From the NCBI GenBank assembly GCA_029532415.1, contig JAQOTA010000052.1, positions 1,178,001 through 1,242,000 of the forward strand: a DNA stretch of 64,000 nucleotides, in the 5' to 3' direction. The notes below the pieces were generated by a model, which did not search any database, was not told the origin of the DNA, and saw only the letters and a list, made by a program, of their open reading frames with translations. Source of the stretch: Marasmius tenuissimus (Eukaryota; Basidiomycota; Agaricomycetes; Agaricales; Marasmiaceae). Shown piece after piece: positions 1-11,607 of this stretch. Position 1 is the first letter of the stretch, and the number at the start of each line of letters is the position of its first letter. A program made the position numbers and the translations under genes.

Positions 1-214
<214 letters not shown>

Positions 215-786
215 TTGTCGGTGACGCTTGTTGCTCTGGATGCTGTTACACTTGTATGATTACTATGTAGAAACCCACACTCGCTCGACGTATACGCAAT
301 ATACTTGATGACACATGTTTTACACGAATTGTCAACCGCAGTCAGCTTGAGTAAACGAACATGAGGAATGGGCATTGTACTCGTCCTAGAATTAAGCGGA
401 GGCTCCAGCACTACCGCATTCACAGTGGCAACTTCGCCGCATGGTACTCGACACTGTAAACCGAGTCTCCGAATCCGACGTGCAGACTCCAATGGCCGAC
501 CACACGGAAGAACGGAATGTGGTTCCCTCATATTACTCCTCAAAAGCCCCCATTCGATGAGAAGGCCTGGGACAGTACGAATCTCAACGTCTGAGAAAGT
601 ATCGCCGGGGTTCTCAACGCCTTTCCTCCATCGTTGGCATCTCTGCTTATATCTAGGTTTAGGAATGTACCTTAGGATCTGCTGATTTCTCAAGAAGGAC
701 CCATCGTGGTTCTCGAGTCCATTTCTATTGATGCAAACCCAAAGACTGAAGGAATGAATGAATGTATATGAATGTGTCAATGAGAG
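215..786. other. Convergent 3' intergenic region
   Basis: This stretch lies between the ubiquitin stop and the UTP23 stop. No spliced gene model or RNA gene is recognised. A long minus-strand open frame (55..780) crosses it and is discussed as a finding. Confidence 0.5.
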
Positions 787-1788
787 CTACGACTCCGTAG
801 CCAATGGTGCACTGGTGGAGTCCGGATTCTTAGACTTTCTTTTCCGCTTCCTCTTTTTCACCGGTCCTCCATCCCCCTCAGCCGCTCCATCATCATCGTC
901 CCGCCTCCTCTTCTCACCGACCTTCGTGGCCGTATCTTGCGCTTTCTTAGGCAGTGTTGGTTCGATCTTCTTCTTCACACTGAGTGGGTTTGGCCCTTTC
1001 GGACCTTTCCTCTTCTTGGAAGGTGGTTCGTTTGCCGTATGCGTAGTGTGCACCGGAGCGGGAGCGCGAAGAGCCTTCTCTTCGTCCTAAAACACGAATG
1101 AGTCGTAAGTAGCTGTAGAAGAGACAGGGTGCGACATACCTCTTGCTTCGCGGCGATCGTGGCGTCGCTCGGAGGTTCTAGAACCATCACTGAACGATTG
1201 ATATGAACAAGCGGTACTGCAGGGATAGCTCTGAGCTTCGATCGTAATGGCTGGGATTGTGTTGCTATCACATAGCGGTGTTTATTGGTGTCGCCTGGAA
1301 CAGCTTCAACAGTTGGATGAGACGATGATGAAGGGTGGTCGTACCGACAACACTTGTAAGGCATTCATCTCCGGGTATAGCCTCTCGGTGATTGCACTTT
1401 CGTCTCTCAAACGATTTTGCGAGATCGACGGCTGGTTGTTGGGATTTTTGGAGGTAGAGTTCGTGGATGCAGCATTGAGTGATCACTAGAATGAAGGCGC
1501 TTTAGCCGGCCACTTAGCGGTGAAAGATAAGAGGATGGGATTGAAGGCTCACTCGGTTTAACTTCTCCTTGTAATGTTAGTCCGAGCTGTTTAACCAGCT
1601 CGAGTTTGTGCGAGACAGCTTCCTTGCATATTTCAGAGTCGACTGTTATTTCCCTCTATTTAGATCACAGGTCGGAGAGCATCGCTGTGGACAGACGCAC
1701 CGAGAACTTGATAAGGCTGCCTGAAACCAAAGTGCATGGAATATAGGTGCATGAGCTTGCGATAGGTTTTAGCCCGTTTTTGCCTCAT
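787..1788 (-). CDS. UTP23: rRNA-processing protein UTP23 (small-subunit processome)
   Basis: Five exons: 1701..1788, 1553..1642, 1345..1485, 1140..1294, 787..1086. The start is the ATG giving MRQKRAKTYRKLM, a conserved Utp23 N-terminus. It is followed by FGFRQPYQVLVDSE, the ITQCCIHELY segment, the FERRKCNHREAIPGDECL metal-binding Cys/His stretch, and the Lys-rich tail motif KKRKGPKGPNPLSVKK. All junctions keep phase. Utp23 is a nucleolar PIN-like protein related to Fcf1, needed for early 18S rRNA processing and release of snR30; in fungi it acts as an RNA-binding rather than nuclease factor. The acidic/basic tail (last ~60 residues) looks disordered. It is transcribed divergently from EMC7 with only 85 bases between the two ATGs. 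Confidence 0.95.
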
Positions 1789-1873
1789 TTTTCGTAGACT
1801 CAGAGTGAGGAATTGGTGGAAGAGTCGAAAGAAAATATGCCGCCGGCACTTTCCTCCTTCTCTGCGTAACACC

Positions 1874-2865
1874 ATGCTCAGATTGTTGGCGTGGCTCAGT
1901 ATAGCCAGGCAAGCTTCTTCTATGCATTCTGCTGCTCAAGCACTCTGTTCTGAAACCGATCCAGTTGGGTCTTTGCAGTAAACTCTCTCGACGTGGATGG
2001 AAGGATTGCTTGGAACCACGTCTGCACTAGTGAGGCACTACTTCTCGCTCGCCTTGCATCTTCTGACAGAGTTTCCAGGCTACAAGACACTAGGGCAAAC
2101 GAAAGTGGTTCTTGACAATGGAATTTTTGGCTCGAGCGTCGCACAAGATGGAGCATTCTCGATGTACGTCGTCCGTGAATGTTTCTTTTCGAAATCTCGA
2201 CTGACTAGAATCCCCCAGACCCAATGTCACTCCTGGAACCTATCTCCTGTCCGTTCTGTCCCATGATTTTGCATTCGAACAGGTAGGGCTTCCAGGCCAG
2301 ATCTGAACTCGCTCAGTACTGAACCGTCGCGCAGCTTAGAATAGACGTAGGAGAGAAAAATGTCGAAGTCAAGCCCTACATTCCCGGCACGCCACTCAAC
2401 CCTCCCTCCTCGGTCACCCTCCAATATCCTATTGTGCTGCAAGCGAAACAACAGTACAACTACTTTGTTCCACCAGAGGCCTTTAATATCATGGGTATGC
2501 TGGGCAGCCCAATGATGTTGATGATGATATTCGGAGGTGGCATGATGTTGGCCATGCCTTACCTGATGGTACGTGCTACAGTACTGTGCTACGAACAGTA
2601 TCACTCACGACCGACCTGCAGAAGACCCTTGATCCCGAAGCACTTGAAGATATGAAGGAACAACAGGCCAAGATGGCAAAGATGCAGAGTGCAATGAGTA
2701 GCGGAGATTTCAAATCAGGGTGAGCACTACCTTCCCTTCGGTGCACAATGAATGCGCATCTAATTCCTGAATGTTACCAGGTTCTCTGCTCTCATGTCGG
2801 GTTTCGAGGAACCTCCACCTCAGAAGGCCAGTGCTGCCAAGAAAAAGAACACGAAGAAGCGGTAA
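1874..2865 (+). CDS. EMC7: ER membrane protein complex subunit 7
   Basis: Seven exons: 1874..1898, 1979..2029, 2070..2163, 2219..2282, 2335..2568, 2622..2719, 2781..2865 (216 aa). A short hydrophobic N-terminus is followed by a carboxypeptidase-regulatory-like beta-sandwich: KVVLDNG, then VTPGTYLLSVLSHDFAFEQ with the usual PGxY signature. After this come the YFVPPEAFNIMGML Met/Gly-rich membrane segment and a Lys-rich cytosolic tail ending KKKNTKKR. EMC7 is a lumenal-domain subunit of the EMC insertase, which inserts tail-anchored and polytopic proteins into the ER. The first exon (25 nt) gives an unusually short signal sequence, so an upstream start cannot be excluded; all other joins agree in phase and with family sequence. 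Confidence 0.9.
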
Positions 2866-2942
2866 CATATTAGAACGGGTGTACTCTACTCGACACTCGG
2901 ATATAATTACATGGGTTCTGTCTCTGTTCATATGGGAAGAGA

Positions 2943-3582
2943 TTATAGCTGTTTCAACGAGAGTTCATGGACCTCAGGGAGCTTAGAGGATGCCGGGGAA
3001 AGAACCGTGTTTTGAGTTCCATTGAAGGTCAAGGCATGACGAAGGACAGCATTCCTGGGATGGCTCTCAGCTTCTGATATTGTTCGGACTATGAGAGACG
3101 TACCTTTGCTTGAATTGCGCTAGTATTGCCTGAGCTGAATGATGCCTATCGTTTCGCAAAGTCCTAGAGTGCGCATAGAGTGTTAGTGACTCCCAGGACA
3201 ACGAGCTATCTGTTCCTGTTGCGTACTTGTCTGTGCTGGAAGTGGTCTCGATGATGCACATTCTGTCGTTGCGCTTCTCTTCCGAGGCCGCTGCACCGGG
3301 AGCCTCTTGGATTCTAAGCCCCGTTACTGCCATAGATTCCGACGTGCTGGCCACTGAGATTTGTGTCGGCGACAAGGGGTCGTAATCGAGGAGGAGGACA
3401 TGTTCGTCAGGAGACTGGGGCAATAAGCTTAATGGCGAGTCATCAGCATAGTGATACTGTATAGTAGGATGTCCCAGAGTATTTGAGGATGTCGAGGCTC
3501 CTGCTTGGGTGAAGAGAATGTAATATGGTGGTGAGCTCGTTGTCGCTGTCGTCGCCGGAGGCGGGCTCGTGGGTGTCGACAT
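2943..3582 (-). CDS. Conserved basidiomycete protein of unknown function
   Basis: Two exons, 3104..3582 and 2943..3054, give 196 aa. I do not recognise a named family. Visible features are a Ser/Thr/Pro-rich start, an IQYHYADDSPLSLLP block followed by an acidic HVLLLDYDP block, and a C-terminal AILAQFKQRNAVLRHAL helix. The last exon is preferred over reading straight through because the splice (GTACGT..CAG, 49 nt) extends the helix, whereas read-through stops after 12 weak residues. The gene converges on EMC7 with 77 bases between the stops. There is no signal peptide or membrane segment; probably a small cytosolic or nuclear protein. Confidence 0.7.
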
Positions 3583-3892
3583 CGAGAAGCGCGTGATGCT
3601 AAGCGATCGAATTTGAAATGTTGACTCTTTCTATCGCGACCTCACTCAGGGCTGCCTTCAGGCCCACAAGACTGAAGATTCTGTCACGCCAAAATGAAGG
3701 AATCCGGACGACTGGTACCTGGCAAGGCCGCTATGGATGAATTCTCTCCTGAGGCGTTGGTTGCCTGGTTGCCTGATTGTTGCGAATATACCCTTGTGGG
3801 GCCAAGAACACCTGCACTATATGTGGCAGGATTCGCTGATGTCCCACATACAAAGCTTTCGTTCTTTCCTCCACCACCTTCACTTTCATTTC

Positions 3893-3927
3893 TACCTTTC
3901 ATTCTTTTCTCCCTTCCTTTCTTTTAA
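3893..3927 (+). promoter_or_regulatory. Pyrimidine-rich tract upstream of CAP gene
   Basis: A C/T-dominated stretch ends about 12 bases before the CAP protein ATG. Such CT-rich blocks near transcription starts are common in fungal promoters; this role is inferred from position and composition. Confidence 0.4.
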
Positions 3928-3939
3928 CTTGTACAAGAC

Positions 3940-5408
3940 ATGACTCGTCTCGCCTCGTTGACGGCTTCGTGCATAATTGTTGCACTCGCTGTTCTTCCCA
4001 CAGGCTTGGCTGGTCCTGCTTGTGCGAAGAAAAATTACAGCCAGCAATTGTGTATCGAAAGATGCAAAGCAAGATGGGGCTACCCAGGCTCTCTTATGGG
4101 TAGCGACCGTTGGGGTTCTGTCATGCGCAAGACGACAGATACATCGAACGAAGCCATTGATGCTGCAGTTGCAAAGGCATGTGGTGTTGAATCGTGAGTT
4201 TCTGACTTCAAGACCCCTTTTCACGATTCGGTCGCGTCTAATCTTTGTTAATAGGACCTCTGGTACTGCCCATGGCGCTATCGCGACTGCATCAGAGTCG
4301 AGCACGGAGGTCACCTCCAGTTTTACCACTTCGACCGTCGAAAGTATCACCACGACCTCAAGCTCAAGCTCGACCTCGTCTTCTTCTTCATCGACCTCCT
4401 CTTCGACTAGCTCTAGCAGCTCATCATCTGTGAGCAGCTTTGCACCCACAAACAACTTGTTCGATGGATTCTCGACCACTACTACATCTACATCGGAAAC
4501 CCCAACCACGACTAGCACAACTGAAGAGGCCCCAACCTCGACCTCTACAACTCAAGAAGTCACCTCGACTTCAGAACCTCCGCCACCACCGCCACCCACC
4601 ACCACCTCTTCTACCCCTGAATCGACACCCACTCGGGACTCTGGAAACAACGGCAACAACAATGGTAACAATGATAACAACGGTCAGAATCGGAATCAGG
4701 GATCTGGGAACACCAACACTGGGAACTCAGGATCCACCTCTGGAGGTGATATCGGCCAATATCTCAGCGCACACAACTCCATTCGTGCGCAACACGGTGC
4801 ATCTGATTTGACCTGGAGCGATGAAGCGGCTGCCAAGGCTCAGGAGTGGGCCAACAAGTGTGTCTTCGAACATTCGGGAGGTGTTCTCGGTGCCTTCGGA
4901 GGTATGGGCGGTGTCTCAGCTGATCAAGGTGTAGACTGATCTCCTCTCTTTTTCCAACAGAAAACTTGGCTGCTGGAACTGGCAGCTCGTATGGTATCAC
5001 AGAGGCTGTCAAGGGCTGGACGGATGAAGTTAGTAAGTGTTTGGTTCCACGATCAACTTTCCATCAGCAGATCTCTAATGGACTTACCCGCAGAGGATTA
5101 CAACGCTGCAAACCCGAAAGCATCTCACTTCACTCAAGTGGTTTGGAAGAATACCAACCAAATCGGCTGTGCCGTCGCAGCCTGCGATGGCATCTTCGAT
5201 GCCAAGTTTGGGGTGAGTTCGTTCCGTCAAGTGCCGGTGCAGCACACTGATCCTTCGAAATTATGGTAGAAAGCTCAATACTACGTTTGCGAGTACTTCC
5301 CACAAGGAAATGTCATCGGCCAGTTTGAGTATGTGGTTCCTTGCCAATCGTAAACTCGAGTTTTTTGCTCATTGCCTTTCTTCCTGCAGCGTCAACGTTC
5401 AGGCTTGA
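3940..5408 (+). CDS. Secreted CAP/PR-1 (SCP-like) protein with N-terminal Cys domain
   Basis: Six exons: 3940..4193, 4255..4901, 4961..5032, 5094..5212, 5270..5328, 5390..5408 (389 aa). Residues 1-24 are a clear signal peptide. Residues ~25-85 hold four Cys and the motif WGYPGSLMGSDRWGSVM, a Cys/Trp domain I cannot name. A ~160-residue Ser/Thr then Asn/Gly-rich linker follows, likely O-glycosylated. The CAP domain (~250-389) shows AHNSIRAQHG, FEHSGG, NLAAG, HFTQVVWKNT and YYVCEYFPQGN, including the His and Glu of the CAP cavity. Fungal CAP proteins (Pry family) are exported and bind sterols or fatty acids; that role is inferred here. The last exon supplies only 6 residues before the stop. Confidence 0.9.
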
Positions 5409-5652
5409 TTTTCAAGTTGTCATTGTCTTTTCTTTTTTCAATACCCCCTTTATTTTTAGTTTACTTAGGCAGCTGGAAATGTCTCTACCCTGTACCTTCT
5501 TGTGCTTGCTTCCCGTTTGTAGGAGGAATGGAATTCAATATGTGAATGTTTCTGACGATATCGACGCGACAAATACTGGTCGATCTTAAATTTGAATACT
5601 GAATGCCGTTGTGCAGGCGCTTGTTGGCCACGCTTAGCTAAAGAGTCCTTAC

Positions 5653-6703
5653 ATGGTCTCCTCCTCCATCACCAGGACACTCTCCTTTCTTGGCTATGTG
5701 TCCCTCATCCTAGCCACTCTTGTTGCGGCGTTGTTCACAGTATCATCGCTGTTCACGCAAGCCACCCGCACGACCCCTCAAGGCGCTTGGTCAACCACCG
5801 TCATAATTGGGTGTTCCTATGCATTCATCGTTCGTAGCTCGATCCCTGGTCTCGCACTCAACAGCCTTTTTTGACGTCGTGAACCTCAAAGCTAATAGTC
5901 TCGCTCCTTTTCTGCTTTCAACGAGTCATCAGCGTTCGACTGAAGCTGCACCGGATATCGAAGTCACACAAGTTGATTGGAAAAGGAGATGTACCGAATG
6001 TACGTCGCCTGGTTCAACTCTGGGTCTTCTTCTCTGATTGTGTCCCCTTGGATCAGTTTGTGCATGAGTACATCACGGAAGAGTATGTTCGGACTTGCCT
6101 CATAGCACTACAGAGTGAACCAAAAGATGTATTTCATGAAGGATGGGGTAAACCTGGTACGCACCTCTGCTCATTCCAGTCACACGATCTCGGTGTCGAC
6201 TCCTTTTGTAACTCGATAGGTACGAGGTACGAGGGTATACGGTTCCGCAAAGCCCTGTTGGATACAATACCTGAGATAGGTATGCCCAGTAGTCTCATTC
6301 ACACACATAGTCAGCCAATCTCATCTCAACTGGACCCGGTAGACGCCTTGGTACACCTCGTAATACCCACACATCCGACCCGGAAACCCCATGACCGCAT
6401 GCTTCACCATTTCCGCTTCATACTCCCGCTTCTCAAGACGGACACGGACGATGATGGGCTCACACCGCTGCACTACTATGATTCCGCGATCCAACTGGCG
6501 CGGAACTCGCATCGGGAGCCGACTGAGAAAGAGTTTGAGTTGGGGATGGAGATGGTTGATACTATCAAGAGGATGTGAGTTACCTTATTCCCTGTTGAGC
6601 GGGCTGATTAGTTGAGTTCCGATCAATCATACCTAGACTGAACGAGACGCGGATGGAGATGTTACAAGGCTCGTCGACTCAGTTGAACGGGTCTGATGAG
6701 TGA
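5653..6703 (+). CDS. DLT1-like membrane protein (defect at low temperature family)
   Basis: Six exons: 5653..5833, 5899..5999, 6057..6156, 6220..6279, 6343..6574, 6637..6703 (246 aa). The N-terminus has two hydrophobic segments (SFLGYVSLILATLVAALF and TTVIIGCSYAFIVLSLLF). The soluble part contains GKGDVPN, EYVRTCLIALQSEPKD, HEGWGKPGTRYEGIRFRKA and LTPLHYYDSAIQLARN, an arrangement I associate with the fungal Dlt1 family. Its molecular function is unknown; yeast mutants grow poorly in the cold. The joins are all phase-consistent; the acceptor at 6342 was chosen because the earlier AG sites break the frame. The family assignment is from memory of sequence patterns, hence moderate confidence. Confidence 0.75.
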
Positions 6704-7108
6704 TACGGACTTTGGAATCCTACGTTAGGTGACGGTGTAATACTGGGTAATCTATACTGGCGATTGGCAGGTGTCATCGCAGAGTTCAAACCACCTTAGA
6801 TGCGAGACCCGGGCAAGCGGCGCGTCGTACACGAATTCGGAGTATCACCGTACGCGAGGTAGGTCTGCGGAGGTCCCACATATTCATTGCAGGTTATTCC
6901 AGGTTTAGCAAGCCCAGGCGAGACGTTTCTATTGCCAATGCGACCGAAGAAAACAAATACGTATTCTGGCCCCAAGTTCTCGTCCCGCCTCGCTGATCCA
7001 GAACTTCGGTCTAGTAAGAGGAGCCCGAGAAACATTTTTGCGACATCTATCTACGTGTACATCAGATTCATAGCAGATGGAAAGCACATCTTCGTGGTTC
7101 GGGCGTGA
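6704..7108. other. Convergent 3' intergenic region
   Basis: About 400 bases between the stops of the DLT1-like gene and the cytochrome b5 reductase gene. I see no gene, RNA or strong repeat in it. Confidence 0.5.
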
Positions 7109-8290
7109 TCAGAAAATGAAGACCTGGTAAAAGGACGTGACTGATCTATTACGCAGCCAACTACGAGTGCCAAAGGAAACGTACCTGGTCGTCAAGTTTG
7201 CTAACAGTGCGGGGGGCAGGATAGTTAAGGTCGGCGAGGTGTTTCTTCATAGCCGTAATCATCGGAGGAGGACCTAGAACAACAGCCTAAGACACGGCTC
7301 CTGGCTAGAACGACAGCGATGGAAACGCACCACACATCAAAATCTTGCAGTTGTCCTTGTGTTTGGGCAAATGCGTGTCGATTTGCTCCTTGGTCACGAA
7401 TCCGACACCTCCGGTCCAACCGGCCGGAGGGTTGTTGAGAACATAGTGGACCTTGAATTGGCTGGAGTGCTTGCTTGCCAGCTCCTCGAGCTCCTTGCGG
7501 AGGAGAATGTCCTCTTCGTTAACGTTGGCGTAGATGAGGGACAGCTGAGTGCGGTCGAGCGGGTTCTTGAGGACGGCGCGGATGATTTGCAAGACAGGTG
7601 TAATTCCAGTACCACCCGCGATCATACCAATGGAACCGGTGAGAGTGGGGTGGTAGTTGAATTGACCTTTGGGACCCTTGACGCGAACGTTGTCGCCAAT
7701 CTTGAGCAGACCGAAGAGACGGGAGATGTTTCCCTTATCATAAGACTGGGGACACGGTCAGTTCGGGAAGATAAGCGATTGAGTGAGAAAACGGACTTTA
7801 ATGAGAAGGTCGAAGTGGCCAAGGTCATCATCACTACTAATGGGGGTGTAACTGCGCATAACTTCCTTGCCCGCGATCTCAGCAGAGACCGAGATGTGTT
7901 GACCTATGGGGAGGCCGAAGACATCGTTCTTGTTGGGAAGGCTGAAGCGGTAGCTGTCATAGAGAGGTTAGTTCCGTACGAGAAAAAACGCGTCGACAAC
8001 GAACATAGCAGTGTTGGGAGAGATCTGAATCTTCTTCGTGAGGGGGAACTCTTGCCATTTGGACGGGTCGAGGACGGGCTTGCGTTCTGGAGAAATGACA
8101 GATCAGTAAAGCGACGCGTCGGAAAGATAATAGAGCTGTGCTTACTGCTACTAAGAGTGGTGTAAAGCAAAGTAGCGAGGATAACGACAGCACTGGCAAT
8201 GACTGCGGGCGACTTGGCGAGGAGAACAGCATCGTCGACGGTCAACGCCTTGAACTGGTTGACAAACTCTTCAAAGGTATTGGTGCCCAT
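7109..8290 (-). CDS. CBR1: NADH-cytochrome b5 reductase (membrane-anchored)
   Basis: Six exons: 8146..8290, 8005..8086, 7797..7953, 7331..7745, 7185..7273, 7109..7123 (300 aa). It starts [16 protein letters not shown], followed by one transmembrane helix (~residues 27-46), then [15 protein letters not shown]. The FAD-binding motif is RSYTPIS, the NADH site [12 protein letters not shown], and the pyridine-nucleotide end LMCGPPPMI; it finishes DDQVFIF. It transfers electrons from NADH to cytochrome b5 for fatty-acid desaturation and sterol synthesis at the ER or outer mitochondrial membrane. An in-frame ATG at 8437 would add 49 residues with a second hydrophobic stretch. I prefer 8290 because it matches the usual Cbr1 N-terminus. 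The final exon codes four residues plus the stop. Confidence 0.93.
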
Positions 8291-8516
8291 TTCTGGATGT
8301 TCTGGATCCTTAGGAAGACCGACGAGGATGAGACGACTGAGACGACCTGCGACGTCAAAGGAACGCCAAAGGTAGATGAAGGAAGAAAGGCAAGAAGCAA
8401 CGGTCGCAAAAAAAACGAATTCGGGATTTAATGGCATGATTGACGAGAGTAAGCGCTCGCCCGACGGCTCGGGCGCTTTGGGGTAATGGTCCTGGGGCCA
8501 CGCACACGGCCGGTGT

Positions 8517-8522
8517 CACGTG
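8517..8522. promoter_or_regulatory. E-box CACGTG between CBR1 and the phosphatase
   Basis: A perfect CACGTG palindrome lies in the shared 429-base divergent promoter. This core is bound by fungal bHLH factors such as Cbf1; function here is inferred from sequence only. Confidence 0.35.
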
Positions 8523-8640
8523 GTATGTTGGATCGGTAACCAAGTGGGATTTTGAATTGAGGGCAGGCTTAGGGACCCTTTACAGGCTTCAACCACTGCC
8601 AGGACCTCAGGCTCAGCACGCTCTCCTGCGCTGCACAGCT

Positions 8641-8692
8641 CCCCTTCTCTTTCTTTCTTTCCTTCATCTTCTTTTTCTTTTTTCCTTGAAAA
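8641..8692 (+). promoter_or_regulatory. CT-rich promoter tract
   Basis: Nearly pure pyrimidines, ending about 28 bases before the ATG at 8720. Consistent with the CT blocks that mark transcription starts of fungal genes. Confidence 0.45.
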
Positions 8693-8719
8693 GCATCTGC
8701 TGGTAGCTCGCTGGGCGAG

Positions 8720-10987
8720 ATGTCTGCTTCTATCAACTCACGAAAGCCCCGCGCAGGTCCTCCTGCTGCTCTTCGTATCGACCTCCCCTCCCAGTCAGAG
8801 AGAATCGCCATTGCTCTTGGAGATACCTCTGCCACTTCCTCAGCTACCTCAGAGACTGATCCTTCACCTTTCCCCAATCTTCAGAAGCCCAGATCATTGA
8901 GGAACATGAAGAATCTCTCCTTGAACACACTCTCCGCCAAGTCTTCCACCCTGTCTCTCAAAATTCCCTCAGTGCCACCTAGTTCAGGAAGTTCAGCTCA
9001 ATCCGATCAGTCCAATTCCCAGCAACGTCCTCGTCGTCCTTCGGTCGTTTCCCTCCCACCGTCCGCTGGTCCTACCCGTCTTTTCCGGAAGGAGGAGGAC
9101 GCTGGATCACCGACCGCTCCATATGCAGATGGTCCTTTGCAGATCTTGCCCGGTATTTGGTTGGGCTCCGAGGATAATGCTCGGAACATCCCCATGTTGC
9201 TTGAGAAAGGAATCAAATCTATTCTCAACGTCGCCAAGGAGGTCTCCAACCCATTCGAACCTCCCTCGTCTCAGCAACTCAGGTCGACGGTATCCACTCC
9301 AAACCTCGCACGGGCATCCCAATCCGACTCCACCTATTACCCCCCACACCCTCCGACAGGAAGACCCGGCATGCACTACCTCAAGTTGCATTGGTCTCAC
9401 GGTCAGCATGACCTTGTGGCAGATGGGTTTCCATCTGCCATGGAATTCACTGATGCCACTCTCAAGAGGGGCGAGGGTGTTCTGATCCAGTATGTTTATT
9501 TTCTGTCCATGTGTTAGCCTGAAAATTTGTTGACTCCATAACTCCGCAGCTGTCAATGTGGCGTTTCACGTTCTGCAACCCTGGTGATCGCAATTGTGAT
9601 GCGAGCCGCGGCAGACCGTTCTGCCTCTGTTCCATCGGAGGTGTGGGCTTTGAAGGGTATGCAAGGTGCGTACGACTTCGTCAAGGAGAAGAGCAAGTCA
9701 ATTGGACCGAACATGTCGTACGTCTCAAGTTTTATTGATGTGACTGACACAACTCTGATATACACTTCACCTAGTCTCATCTATCAACTTTTGGAATATG
9801 AGAAGAAGTTGAGAGGTGACTGTGGCTCCCCTGATTCTGACAGATCCTCCCTCATCGCTGCTGAGGAAGAGGAATGGGGAAGAAGACGTCGCATGCTGGA
9901 CGAGGCAGAATCAGATCCGGAAGAAGACGAGAGACAGAGTACTCTAGTCATGCAAGAGGCTCAGGCTCTCGACAAAGCTATGGAGGACAGGATGATTGCC
10001 CGCAAGGCATCCTCCTCTTCGATTGGTTCAACGTCAACTGGTATTGGCATGGGGGCAGCATGGAGAAGCCGCTTTGGTGGCTACAGGAAGCGTGCCGGGT
10101 CGGTAGCAAGTGATGGAAGCGTTCTCAGTGAAGATCTTGTTGAAGAGGAGGAAGAACAGGATCTTTTGGGTGTGGGAGGAGGGTTTGAGGATGACCGGCC
10201 AGAGAGCATCGAACGTGAGCTCTCTTCGTCCACCAACTCTCCGGAGGAAGAGTCAGAGAATGCAGAGCAATCTGTCAACGTTGTCTATGTACCTCCGCGT
10301 TCCACATTGCCTAACCCTACCCCAACCACCGCTCGCCCCCTCACCGCCCGTCCCCTCCCTCTCGCCCGCCCTCCTCCATCCGCACCGGTGTGGAAAACTT
10401 CTTTCAATCTCCCGCCTCCATCTACTGCCATTCGATCGACGTTTGACCTTACCCCACGACCTAAAAGACGACCCGTTCCGCTTGGAACCATACCGTCGTC
10501 GCCACCCGTCGATATTATTATTGAAAACGACGATACTAGACCCCAGTCTTCTAATTCGTCGCCTCCGCGGCAAAAACCTCTGCGTCTGGACGCCCCGCCT
10601 CCAAGACGGAACCCTGTTGCGTCCACCGGACCCCTTCCACGCCGACGGACAGAGTCTGGCAAACCCGCTCCCCCTCCCCCTCTGCATCTACGCAGTGCTG
10701 TCACCAAATTGTCAGGAAAAGCGTTGCCCTCGCCCTCTATCACTACTCCATCCCAGACACTGTTCGTCTTCCCGCCGTCACCCACTCTCACTACTCGTAC
10801 CCCTTCGACCATGACGCTCACATCCAACCTTCCGGGGCGTGTTCCCTTCCCGTCCGTCAGTACTCCGCGGATATCCAGTTTCCGTGCGGACGGGAGGACC
10901 CGATCGTTCATCGGACTCGGTGTCCCTCCTACCCCCACTACCGCTTTCTCCAAAGTGGATGCCAGAGGCTACGTCGCCCTGGAATAA
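8720..10987 (+). CDS. Dual-specificity protein phosphatase (MAP-kinase phosphatase type)
   Basis: Exons 8720..9489, 9550..9717, 9775..10987 (716 aa). The DSP domain spans ~residues 130-320: GIWLGSEDNA, KGIKSILNVA, and the P-loop HCQCGVSRSATLVIA assembled across intron 1, giving catalytic Cys258 and Arg264. Then come VWALKGMQGAYDFVKEK and LIYQLLEYEKKL. The HCQCGVSRSA loop is the form found in yeast Msg5 and fission yeast Pmp1, which inactivate cell-wall-integrity and pheromone MAP kinases; that substrate class is inferred. The N-terminal ~125 and C-terminal ~390 residues are Ser/Pro/Arg-rich and probably disordered, a plausible platform for kinase docking and phosphorylation. The intron splits the codon of the catalytic-loop His. 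Confidence 0.9.
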
Positions 10988-11607
10988 TCCGCTTGGGACG
11001 GAAGCACATATGCTGCCGTGATATGTTAATTCCTATGTCTCCCCCTTTTGGATTGGCAACCCCAAACCTCCCCACCCTCATCCGCATTGTACCATTGCTT
11101 GCATGTCCCCCGTCCATCTATCCGGCATATTGCACAATAGAAGACAGGTCTAAGTTATCCGTTGCTTCATTATTCATCAGCTGTACTTTCTGCACGCATA
11201 AGCATGTGTTTTGTCGTTGGGCCCTCGAGTTTTATTGCATTTCGCATTTTTTTATTTCTTTTCCTTTGGCATAATCTTCATTTCATCTACCTGTTATCTA
11301 TCACTGGACTATTTTATTTTTGCGAGGTACCCAGCGACGCTCTTTTTTATGTAACTATTTTGGCTAGTTATCATTATGGACTGGAACTTGTGCCCGCTTT
11401 TTTTCTTATTCATTTCACTCTTCCGCATAACTTGTGTATCATTATCGTCTTGTCTTTCATCTTCAGCACATATTCATTCACCGTGTGGATTTTTCACATT
11501 CTTTCTTTGTGTCATAGTTTCTCTTTTCTTGCATCTTCGGCGTTACCTGTCTATACAACTATCAATCAATTTTTTGGTCCAGTATGAGCTAGGTTCGATG
11601 ACCATAA
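10988..11607. other. T-rich convergent 3' region
   Basis: About 620 bases, strongly T-rich on the plus strand from ~11160 to 11590, between the stops of the phosphatase and TVP23. No convincing gene; open frames here encode only Phe/Leu/Ser-rich strings expected from composition. Confidence 0.5.

Noticed and set aside
3892..4518. 208-codon minus-strand open frame rich in Val/Glu/Asp
   Set aside because: Mirror image of the Ser/Thr-repeat linker of the CAP protein; composition is a by-product of that repeat.
7359..8165. 268-codon plus-strand open frame
   Set aside because: It is the antisense of the cytochrome b5 reductase exons and runs through that gene's introns; the minus-strand model is fully supported by conserved motifs.
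8291..8437. Upstream in-frame ATG extending cytochrome b5 reductase by 49 residues
   Set aside because: The ATG at 8290 matches the usual Cbr1 start ([13 protein letters not shown]) and already includes the membrane anchor. The extension remains possible but less likely.
11162..11587. 141-codon hydrophobic open frame between the phosphatase and TVP23
   Set aside because: The stretch is extremely T-rich, which alone yields Phe/Leu/Ser/Ile strings; no family match, and it sits in a convergent 3' region.
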